Part shown: positions 8,550 through 16,104 of the stretch, one piece after another
Layout: each line of letters starts with the position of its first letter
Position numbering within the stretch: position 1 is the stretch's first letter
Assembly: GCA_910579615.1 (NCBI GenBank)
Contig: CAJTUA010000026.1
Coordinates: 1-54,024 of the forward strand
Length of the DNA stretch: 54,024 bases
From: an uncultured Lachnospiraceae bacterium
GTDB taxonomy: Bacteria; Bacillota; Clostridia; Lachnospirales; Lachnospiraceae
Reading direction: 5' to 3'
Notes under the pieces: generated by a model
Database searches by the model: none
Told to the model about the DNA's origin: nothing
Seen by the model: only the letters and a program-made list of their open reading frames with translations
Made by a program: the position numbers and the translations under genes

Positions 8550-9444
8550 TCTTCTTCACCACCTTTCGCAGCAATAGCATTACAACTCCGAGCACAATCA
8601 GCACGTTGAAGATGTAGACAACCGACAGAGCCGAGCTGATACCGATTTTGTTCTGGCGGAACGCAAAGGCATACACTTCCTCCGCCACCGGCGACTCGAT
8701 AAACAGCTGTACGATTGTATAAACAATCACAAAGAGCGTGATGTGCATGATGGAAGGGATTGTAACCTTCCAGAACGTTTCGTAAGCAGTTGCCCCCTCC
8801 ATCTTTGCCACCTCGTACATACTCGGGCTGATGGACTGCAATGCGGTCAGGTAGACAAGCGTCTGCACACCTGCCTGGGAAATCAGGGTGAAGATATTCT
8901 CAATGTACGAGATAATCGGGTAGAGCACCCGCATCGGCACATCAAGGACGCGCACCAGGAAAACCGTAATGTAGCTTCCGGATACCAGCTGGCTTCCCGT
9001 GTCCAAGCTCTCCGTTCCGGTCGTCATCGTCAGCATCGAGGTGACGACCTCGATGCCAAGGATGATTGGAAGGAAGAAAATCAAACGCACAACCGCGCGC
9101 CCCTTAAATTTCTGGTTCGCAAGCAATGCCATGAACAAGCTGAATATTACGATAAGCGGCACACTCAAAAGCATATCCCGGTTCTGCTCCGTAAAAAGCC
9201 TTGCCATCGTCGTGGAGGTGGTCGTGACCTCCGTCTTGAACAGGTCAATGTAATTCTGGATGCCGTTAAAACTGAAGGTCATGCCGCCCGTTTCCCCGAC
9301 ACCCACTTTGTTAAACGAGTAATAAACCGTGTTGATAATCGGTATCAGGAAAAATGCGACAAAACCAATCAGGAACGGTGCCACAAAAATCAGCCCGTTA
9401 ATTTTCCGTTTTACCTGATAGGGCAGTTTTTTCTTTTTTTTCAT
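8539..9444 (-). CDS. Carbohydrate ABC transporter permease, MalF type (second pair)
   Basis: A 301-residue CUT1 permease with a lysine-rich N terminus, six membrane helices and the EAA loop MYEVAKMEGATAYETFWKVT near residue 210. The start ATG lies 2 bases after the stop of the DUF5696 gene, with an AGGGAGGG site inside that gene's end. Tight spacing on both sides places it in one long operon with a second permease pair further upstream, so the locus encodes two heterodimeric importers. Confidence 0.9.
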   Translation of the reverse strand: MKKKKKLPYQVKRKINGLIFVAPFLIGFVAFFLIPIINTVYYSFNKVGVGETGGMTFSFNGIQNYIDLFKTEVTTTSTTMARLFTEQNRDMLLSVPLIVIFSLFMALLANQKFKGRAVVRLIFFLPIILGIEVVTSMLTMTTGTESLDTGSQLVSGSYITVFLVRVLDVPMRVLYPIISYIENIFTLISQAGVQTLVYLTALQSISPSMYEVAKMEGATAYETFWKVTIPSIMHITLFVIVYTIVQLFIESPVAEEVYAFAFRQNKIGISSALSVVYIFNVLIVLGVVMLLLRKVVKKNEK

Positions 9445-9446
9445 CC

Positions 9447-12095
9447 TTATTTCCCTCCCTCAATCAGATATGCCTCGGCATCAAGTACCGTACCGTCCTC
9501 AAGTTCCACGCTGTGAAGGTTGTAATTGACAATCACTTCCACACCATTTGCATAGGTTGTTTTGTAAACCTTATCCGCCAGGCAGACATGCCCGGTAATC
9601 TCGTTTGTACCGATTTTACTCCGGATATCCGCAATCTGCGCATACATTGCCTTAATATCATCTTTCAGCAGGTCATACTGCGCGGAAAACAGGTAATGGT
9701 AGTCCGTATACTTCAATTTCGCCACCGGCTCCGATGTTAAAATGTACTTCGGATAAGAGCCAAGCTCCGCCGCCTGCAAAACAAAGTATGCCGGGTTTTT
9801 CGAGGAGATGTTGACATTCTCCGTCGTGTAATCCACAAGCCCGTTCATGACCAGCTGCCGGAACGGAACGGTGCGGGAAAAGGTCGCGTAATCGCTGCTC
9901 TCCTTCGAAACATCCACCGCAATGCTGCCGTAAGCAATATTATCCATGAACGGATTCACAAGTGCCAGCTGACGCCCGGAAAGCTTCTTTAGGTTTTCCT
10001 CAATCACTGCCGCGCCCTGCGCACCGGTAATCATGCTGTTAAAATGATAATCCGCATAGTACATCCCCGCAAGATCCGTGATTGCAAGCTTCCCGTAATC
10101 CTCCGAGTCCTCCAGGAAACCGTCCACCACATAGCCAAGGTATTTCGGGGAAACCAGGTAATGCCCGTTGTGGGCAACGCCGTCGTACAAATCACCGCTT
10201 AATATCCCGATTGCCGGCATATAGCGGTACAACACCACCTCGTCATTGCCGAAATCCCGGACTGCGTGGATGCTTGCCATAAAGCCATTCCCGCCCTCCG
10301 ATACCCTAGACGGTGCCACGGCAAGATAGAAATCAAACCCTTTTTCCTGCGCGTAGCTAATAAGCGATTTCAGTTGTTTTCTGCTGCCGTTCGCCTTTGT
10401 CAGCTTTGCCTGCGAATTCATGCCGCCATCCATGCCGCCGTTGAATGCCCCGTCGTACTGCACCTGATAGCGCACGCCCTCAAGGTCATTCATGATTTCC
10501 TGCAAATCCTTATAGGTTGTCATGGAATAAACCGAGCGGTACGGAATACCAACAATGCGCTTTTGCAGGGAAAGCGCCCCGACAAACTCAAGGTAGAGGC
10601 TGCCCGCCCCGTCACCGTAGGAAGTCTGCAGGCCATAGCGGTCCACCAGGTAGGACTGGTAATCCTTCGCCATGTCAAAATAGGTCACCTGCCCGCCGTA
10701 CATATGGTAACGCACCGTGCAGTCAATGTCCTGCATCCCGGTCTGCACCAGGTAATTTGCGGAGTTTTCGCTGTATACGCCGTTGATTTTCACCCTCTGG
10801 AACTGGTTGATATCAAAGGAAGTATAAGCCTTATTGTATTTTGAGCTGCCCTCCGCCGTCCCGGCAAGCTTCACATTGATATAGGCATTGTACGCGCCCG
10901 ACTCAATAATGGCAAGAAAGCCCTTCTGCGTACTTTCGGTCGGTCCGTAGCCCATGCCGTAAACCGGCATCATCAGCTCCTGTCCGTACTCCGGCATAAA
11001 GGAGTAATCCTTATAGAAATCATTGTCGTACACCGGGCGCTCGTAATCCTTGATGGACGGTTCATTGCTGTTGAAGGCAAAGAGCGCGCCCGCGCCATCC
11101 GGCACAAGGATGTAGCCGTCCTCGTATTCCGCCACTGCCGCCGCGCCGAAATTCGGCAGGAATTTTACATTCTGGATGCTGTAATAATCATTGTTTGACA
11201 CCATCGCGCCCGCCGGCATACGCACGATTAGCTCGCCGTTTTCAAGCACCGCCTCGACCGTGATATCAAAATTCGCCGGGTCGGCAAAGGTCACGGGAAA
11301 ATCAAAGCGCTCCGCGTCCTCAAGCAACATATCCTGCGTGTAGCCGACAATATTGATAATCTCAAGCATCGAGCTGACCGCGCTGACCGGAGGCGTTCCG
11401 GTGTAGGTAACCGCGTAGCATTCTTCCATGATGCTCTTTTTGTAAACCAGGCCGAGCGCTAAGATATATCTCTGGTGCTGTGCCGCGGTGATATCCCCCG
11501 CTTCCTTTGCCTTATCCAGACCGCCGACAAAGAATTCTTCGTACTGCTCGATGGACATTTTCCTCGGGCAGTATTCGTAGAAGCGCTGGGATTCCCCTTC
11601 GTTGAAATTCATGTGGATGCGAACCCCGTCCTTTATGCGCTGCATATCGAAGGAACCGAATACCACACTATTGTCATAGGAATTCCACTCGCTCAGATTG
11701 TTGTCCTCGCCGAGGAACTGCACGGAAAGCAGCGCCTTCTCACTCCCCTCCTCCGAAGCCGCAAGCCCGGAGGTAAGCGTCTGCCCTGTCGCGGTATCCA
11801 CCAGCTCAAGAATCATATCCGCCGTGGAAAAATACAGTTCTTTTCCGCCGTTTTCCGCAACTAGGATTCTGCCCTCGTCCTGCGCAATTTCCCCGAGCGA
11901 ATCCGCAAGCGGCGCGCTCTTTTTCTCCGGAATGCTGCCACTCTTTACAAACAGCGCCGGAACCATGTAGATAATCCCGATAAGTGCCACCACACACAGG
12001 ATGGTAAGGGCAAGCTTTCGGATGACATGCCTGGAGTAGAAGCGCCGGATTGCTTTAACTGCCTTACTTTCATTTAATTTCTTAAAAAAATTCAT
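9447..12095 (-). CDS. DUF5696-type membrane-anchored extracellular protein
   Basis: The 882-residue protein has a short basic N terminus, one membrane helix (residues ~25-50) and a large external part. I recognise it as a DUF5696-domain protein, found in Firmicutes next to CUT1 permeases and Yip1 proteins. The N-terminal ~400 residues are beta-rich. The C-terminal half alternates strand and helix in a way that could be a TIM barrel, with acidic clusters such as YQVQYDGAFNGG and LAITDLAGMYYADY. That fold guess is mine and not established. It sits between the Yip1 gene and the second permease pair. It could be an uncharacterised glycosidase or a substrate-handling scaffold. Confidence 0.8.
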   Translation of the reverse strand: MNFFKKLNESKAVKAIRRFYSRHVIRKLALTILCVVALIGIIYMVPALFVKSGSIPEKKSAPLADSLGEIAQDEGRILVAENGGKELYFSTADMILELVDTATGQTLTSGLAASEEGSEKALLSVQFLGEDNNLSEWNSYDNSVVFGSFDMQRIKDGVRIHMNFNEGESQRFYEYCPRKMSIEQYEEFFVGGLDKAKEAGDITAAQHQRYILALGLVYKKSIMEECYAVTYTGTPPVSAVSSMLEIINIVGYTQDMLLEDAERFDFPVTFADPANFDITVEAVLENGELIVRMPAGAMVSNNDYYSIQNVKFLPNFGAAAVAEYEDGYILVPDGAGALFAFNSNEPSIKDYERPVYDNDFYKDYSFMPEYGQELMMPVYGMGYGPTESTQKGFLAIIESGAYNAYINVKLAGTAEGSSKYNKAYTSFDINQFQRVKINGVYSENSANYLVQTGMQDIDCTVRYHMYGGQVTYFDMAKDYQSYLVDRYGLQTSYGDGAGSLYLEFVGALSLQKRIVGIPYRSVYSMTTYKDLQEIMNDLEGVRYQVQYDGAFNGGMDGGMNSQAKLTKANGSRKQLKSLISYAQEKGFDFYLAVAPSRVSEGGNGFMASIHAVRDFGNDEVVLYRYMPAIGILSGDLYDGVAHNGHYLVSPKYLGYVVDGFLEDSEDYGKLAITDLAGMYYADYHFNSMITGAQGAAVIEENLKKLSGRQLALVNPFMDNIAYGSIAVDVSKESSDYATFSRTVPFRQLVMNGLVDYTTENVNISSKNPAYFVLQAAELGSYPKYILTSEPVAKLKYTDYHYLFSAQYDLLKDDIKAMYAQIADIRSKIGTNEITGHVCLADKVYKTTYANGVEVIVNYNLHSVELEDGTVLDAEAYLIEGGK

Positions 12096-12111
12096 GACTG
12101 GCGCCCCCCTT

Positions 12112-12741
12112 CTACATTCTTCGGATCATTTCCTGCGCGACGGAGACGATGAAGGAAACCATCTGCTCAATCAGCGTAAAGAAAAGCATTCCGATAAATA
12201 CGATGATGATTGCCGCGACAAAAGTCAGGAAAATCGCCGCCGCATTTTTGCCGAAGGTATATTCATGGATGGTCAGAAGCCCCGCGACCAGCATGAAAAT
12301 CGACCAAATCAGCCCAAGCGAAACAACGACATTCAGAATCATTGCTTCCTCAAGGATGATAAAATTGCTCACAAACACCTTGATGACAACACCGAACATA
12401 TACGGCACGAGCGAATAGCCGAGTACCGTGACAATCGCCGGGAGGTTTCCGCTTCCGTTTAAGAGCGTGGTCACCGTCCAGTTGCTCACGGCAAAGAGCA
12501 CGAGCACCAACACAGACGTCGCAAAGATGGAGACACTGTTCATCGCCTCAAGCTCGTTTGTGTTCATAATAAATCCGGTATACTGGTGTTCAATGCACTG
12601 CAAAACACCAAAAACCAGCAGCAGGAGCACCGCTATCGGCGTACTGCCTTTCTTGCGGAAACGGATTTCATAAAAACCGTCAAAGGGATGGAAAATCGAG
12701 CGTTTCAGGTAGCCGAGTTTTTCGCGAATCTCTTCCTTCAC
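12112..12741 (-). CDS. Yip1-family membrane protein
   Basis: This 209-residue protein has a cytoplasmic N terminus with a conserved-looking FHPFDGFYEIRFRKKGS stretch and five hydrophobic helices, the layout of the Yip1/DUF1282 family. The start is a GTG overlapping the stop of the NHL/TPR gene (GTGA overlap), with GGAGGGAAGAA upstream, so translation is coupled. Bacterial Yip1 proteins have no established biochemical role. Here it recurs with sugar permeases, an NHL/TPR protein and a DUF5696 protein, which suggests a structural part of a surface sugar-handling complex. Confidence 0.8.
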   Translation of the reverse strand: MKEEIREKLGYLKRSIFHPFDGFYEIRFRKKGSTPIAVLLLLVFGVLQCIEHQYTGFIMNTNELEAMNSVSIFATSVLVLVLFAVSNWTVTTLLNGSGNLPAIVTVLGYSLVPYMFGVVIKVFVSNFIILEEAMILNVVVSLGLIWSIFMLVAGLLTIHEYTFGKNAAAIFLTFVAAIIIVFIGMLFFTLIEQMVSFIVSVAQEMIRRM

Positions 12742-14219
12742 TTCTTCTTCCCTCCTTTTCTATGGTAGCGGACTTCCGAAAAAATCATCCAACCAATCAA
12801 TGCGATAAAAATAATCATGATAACCGGGAAATATTTCTCGAGCATCTCGCTGCGGTGGCCATTGTATGCCTTGGAATAAAACGTCCGGTTCTGCCCGAGT
12901 TTGAAATATTCCATCGCCTTTTCGTACTCGCTCTTCATGAGGTAATTTTTCCCGATGCCGCTGTAGGCTACGTCATAATTGACATTGAACTTGATTGCCT
13001 TCTCAAAATGCACAAGCGCCTCGTCCCAGTCACCGTTGTAGTAGCAGCGGTTTCCGTCAAGCACTGCCTGGCCAAACTCCGTCGGTGCTAGGATATAAGC
13101 GCATTTTAATGTCTTATCGCTCACGACGAGCTTGTCGCCGAGCCACGCAATCCCGGACGGGTCCTTGAACTCGCCCTTTAAGTTGCCGATTGTGCCAAAG
13201 ACATTGAGCAGCTCACCGTCAAAATTGTAGAGGAAAATCCTTCCGTGTGCGCGGTCAATCAGCGCGTAGGTGCCGTAATCCGTCACCGCGATATCGACAA
13301 AGCGGCTTCCCTGGTCATTGCTGTGCATACTCCATAATTCGCCGACAACGGGGGTATTGCCCTCCTCCCGCAGGACATTCTTGCCATTGGAATTCAGACG
13401 GAATACCATATCCGCCGCGGAGGTGTCATAGGTGACTGCCATCACAAAGCCCTCGCCGTCCAGTGCGATATTGTTGAATGCCGGGGCATATGTCTTTGAC
13501 ATCTGTGCCTTCTGCTCATCGCTCGCAAGCGATTTCCAGAAATAATCAATCAGGCTGACCCGCGGTGTATTGACGCCATAGTACCCGGAAAAGCTTCCGT
13601 CCGCCGTCATCTCGATGATGCCCTCATAGCTGGACTGGACGATGACATAGATGCGGTCCGCCAAATCCACCGCCAGCTTTGACGGCTTGAACTGCGTCGC
13701 GCCCGTCAGGTTTTCCGGCTGTGAAATAATGCGCTTTAAGGAATAGTTGTCAAGGTCGAGCACCAGAATACGCCCTGCTCCGGTGTCCGCGACATAAAGC
13801 TCACGGTTTTTCTCGTGTACAAAGACCCCCTCCGGGGAGGTCAGCATAATCTGGTTCCCCGCCTCGTCAAGCGCGATTTTATTGTCGGCATTGCGCAAAA
13901 GCTTCAGGTTTGCAAGCAGCTCCCCATTCCCGTCAAGCACGAAAATCCTGCTCTCGGTCGAGTCCACAAGAAAAATCCTGCCGTCCGTGCTTGTGCAGAC
14001 ATCGTCCACACTGCCAAGCCTTGAACCGCCCATGTTGTTTACATCAATCACGCGCTCTAGCTGGAAGGTTGCCGGGCTCTCCTTGACATTTGTCCAGAAA
14101 TCATAGATATAGCCGTCATAAACATAGCTGCTTCCGTCCGAGGCGGACACTTTTTGCGGCAGCATGAGCAGAATGAATACAAAGGTAATGCTGATTATTC
14201 GTTTTATTTTTTTATTCAT
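12738..14219 (-). CDS. NHL-repeat/TPR membrane protein
   Basis: A signal peptide (residues 1-26) is followed by a beta-propeller of NHL-like repeats to about residue 385; repeated blades read like GRIFLVDSTESRIFVLDGNG and ELYVADTGAGRILVLDLDN. Then come two TPR helical pairs (residues ~390-455, with NGDWDEALVHFEKAIKFN and KSEYEKAMEYFKLGQ). One C-terminal membrane helix (~467-488) and a lysine tail end the protein. The propeller and TPRs are therefore outside the cell. Both modules bind partners rather than catalyse, so it may assemble the SBP, permeases and enzymes encoded around it. Confidence 0.85.
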   Translation of the reverse strand: MNKKIKRIISITFVFILLMLPQKVSASDGSSYVYDGYIYDFWTNVKESPATFQLERVIDVNNMGGSRLGSVDDVCTSTDGRIFLVDSTESRIFVLDGNGELLANLKLLRNADNKIALDEAGNQIMLTSPEGVFVHEKNRELYVADTGAGRILVLDLDNYSLKRIISQPENLTGATQFKPSKLAVDLADRIYVIVQSSYEGIIEMTADGSFSGYYGVNTPRVSLIDYFWKSLASDEQKAQMSKTYAPAFNNIALDGEGFVMAVTYDTSAADMVFRLNSNGKNVLREEGNTPVVGELWSMHSNDQGSRFVDIAVTDYGTYALIDRAHGRIFLYNFDGELLNVFGTIGNLKGEFKDPSGIAWLGDKLVVSDKTLKCAYILAPTEFGQAVLDGNRCYYNGDWDEALVHFEKAIKFNVNYDVAYSGIGKNYLMKSEYEKAMEYFKLGQNRTFYSKAYNGHRSEMLEKYFPVIMIIFIALIGWMIFSEVRYHRKGGKKK

Positions 14220-14229
14220 ACCGTATCAC

Positions 14230-15117
14230 CTACCCTTTTATTCCCGATGTGGACATCGTCTCAATGACATTGCTCTGGGATACTACAAACACGCCGACCG
14301 GAACAACCAGCATAATCAGGGATACCGCGGACGCGACACCGGTTCTTGCGATACCGCCGCCCACCAACTGCGAAAGCACGTAGCTTAACGGCTTTAGTTC
14401 TTCCGAATAAATGAAGATGCCGCCCGTAGTTCCCCACATCTGCTGGAACGACAAAATAATCAATGTAATCCATGCCGGCTTACAAAGCGGCATGACGACC
14501 TTCCAATACGTCTGGAATTCCGTCGCACCGTCAATCTTTGCCGCCTCAATCATTTCATCCGGCACCTGCACCATGAAGTTTTTCATCAGGTAGAGGCCCA
14601 GGGTCGCGCCGACCGCCGGGAGGATGACTGCCCAGTAACTGTCGATTAAATGCAGCGCGTTCATAATCAGGTAGTTCGGAATCGCCGTTACCGAAGCGGA
14701 AAACATGAGCGCGTATACAATCAGGTTGCTCATGAACGACGAGCCCGGGAATTTGTACTTTGCAAGCGGGAATGCTGCCATGGAGCCGAGCAGCACGGTT
14801 CCGAACGTACCGATTCCTGTGATGAAAATCGTGTTGAACGCGTACCTTGAAAACGGGATTTCAAACCCCTCAATAATGGTTGCAAGGTCAACGAAATTGT
14901 CCGTGGTCGGGTTATCGACGGTAAGCCTTGGCGGGAAGATGAAAATCTCGCTGAATGGCTTAAACGCGCTTGTCACCGTATAAAGCAGCGGGAAAAGGCT
15001 GAATATGCCGAAGGCTCCGAGGATTACGGTAAGGGCAATATCGCCGCCCATGCTCCGGTTCCTGCGCTTGAATTTCCGGCTCACCATCTTCTTTTTTATA
15101 AATCGAAATAATTTCAT
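14230..15117 (-). CDS. Carbohydrate ABC transporter permease, MalG type (first pair)
   Basis: A 295-residue CUT1 permease with a basic N terminus (KLFRFIKKKMVSRKFKRRNR), six helices and the EAA loop PDEMIEAAKIDGATEFQTYW near residue 195. The AGGAGGCCGCT site overlaps the end of the partner MalF gene. It follows the giant SBP and the MalF gene directly, so this pair is the likely partner of that SBP. Confidence 0.93.
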   Translation of the reverse strand: MKLFRFIKKKMVSRKFKRRNRSMGGDIALTVILGAFGIFSLFPLLYTVTSAFKPFSEIFIFPPRLTVDNPTTDNFVDLATIIEGFEIPFSRYAFNTIFITGIGTFGTVLLGSMAAFPLAKYKFPGSSFMSNLIVYALMFSASVTAIPNYLIMNALHLIDSYWAVILPAVGATLGLYLMKNFMVQVPDEMIEAAKIDGATEFQTYWKVVMPLCKPAWITLIILSFQQMWGTTGGIFIYSEELKPLSYVLSQLVGGGIARTGVASAVSLIMLVVPVGVFVVSQSNVIETMSTSGIKG

Positions 15118-15126
15118 AGCGGCCTC

Positions 15127-16089
15127 CTATCCAAGTTTCCGCAACAGCTTCTGTACAAGCACGTTGCAGATCATCATGATGAAGAACAGTATCACGGCGA
15201 TTGTACACGCGTATCCTAATTCGTAACGGACATTACCGAAGTCGTGCAGGTGCGTCAGGATTGTGTGCCCGGCATAGTTGACGGACGGGAACCCGACGAG
15301 GTCAATCGACAGCTGCGATACGGACAGGGAGCTTGTAATCTGCATGACCGCACCAAACATCAGCTGTGGCTTCATGGATGGCAGGGTGATGTACCAAAGC
15401 TCCTGCCAACGGTTTTTGATGCCCTCCACCGCCGCCGCCTCGTAGAGTGATTTGTCCATGTTCTGCAAACCCGCGATGAAGGTAAGAAAGCTGATGCCAA
15501 GGCTTAACCACAGCTGTACGACAATGAGAATCGGCATGATGTAGCCTTCGGTCTGCAGCCACAGGATTGCCTCGGTCGAAAGCCCGAGTTTAATCATCCA
15601 CGCGTTCGCCCATCCATAAGTATCGGACGAAAATAAAAGCTTCCATACCAGATACGCATTGCCCGAGATGGACGGCGCGTAAAAGACAAGCGTCATGATG
15701 GCGCGCGGGATGCGCGGAAGGTCGTTGACGACCCACGCAAACAAAAAACACATGATGTAGCTGATTGGCCCTGTGATAATCGCGAACACAAGCGTATTTT
15801 TCACTGCCGTCAGGAAAATCGGGTCATAAACGATAAGCTTGACATAATTCGCAAAACCTGTAAATTCCGGTGCTTTCACCATATCGAAGGAGGTAAGGGA
15901 AAGTACGATGGAAATCACAACCGGCAAAAACGTAAATACGATGAAAATGAACGCAAAAGGCGCAATCATCAAATACTTATATTTGTGCTTTTTCCATATA
16001 GTAGAAAATTTCTTTTGCTGTGCGAGTTTTTGCTGCACAGCCAAATCCATGGCAGGAACATTTCCCTGCACTGCTTTTTGTTTTCCCAC
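15127..16089 (-). CDS. Carbohydrate ABC transporter permease, MalF type (first pair)
   Basis: A 320-residue CUT1 permease. The start is a GTG six bases after AGGAGGG; no ATG fits. The N-terminal ~35 residues are cytoplasmic and glutamine/lysine rich, followed by six helices and the EAA loop SLYEAAAVEGIKNRWQELWY near residue 230. It lies 15 bases downstream of the giant SBP gene. Family assignment secure; sugar specificity not readable. Confidence 0.93.
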   Translation of the reverse strand: MGKQKAVQGNVPAMDLAVQQKLAQQKKFSTIWKKHKYKYLMIAPFAFIFIVFTFLPVVISIVLSLTSFDMVKAPEFTGFANYVKLIVYDPIFLTAVKNTLVFAIITGPISYIMCFLFAWVVNDLPRIPRAIMTLVFYAPSISGNAYLVWKLLFSSDTYGWANAWMIKLGLSTEAILWLQTEGYIMPILIVVQLWLSLGISFLTFIAGLQNMDKSLYEAAAVEGIKNRWQELWYITLPSMKPQLMFGAVMQITSSLSVSQLSIDLVGFPSVNYAGHTILTHLHDFGNVRYELGYACTIAVILFFIMMICNVLVQKLLRKLG

Positions 16090-16104
16090 GGTTATCCCTC
16101 CTTT

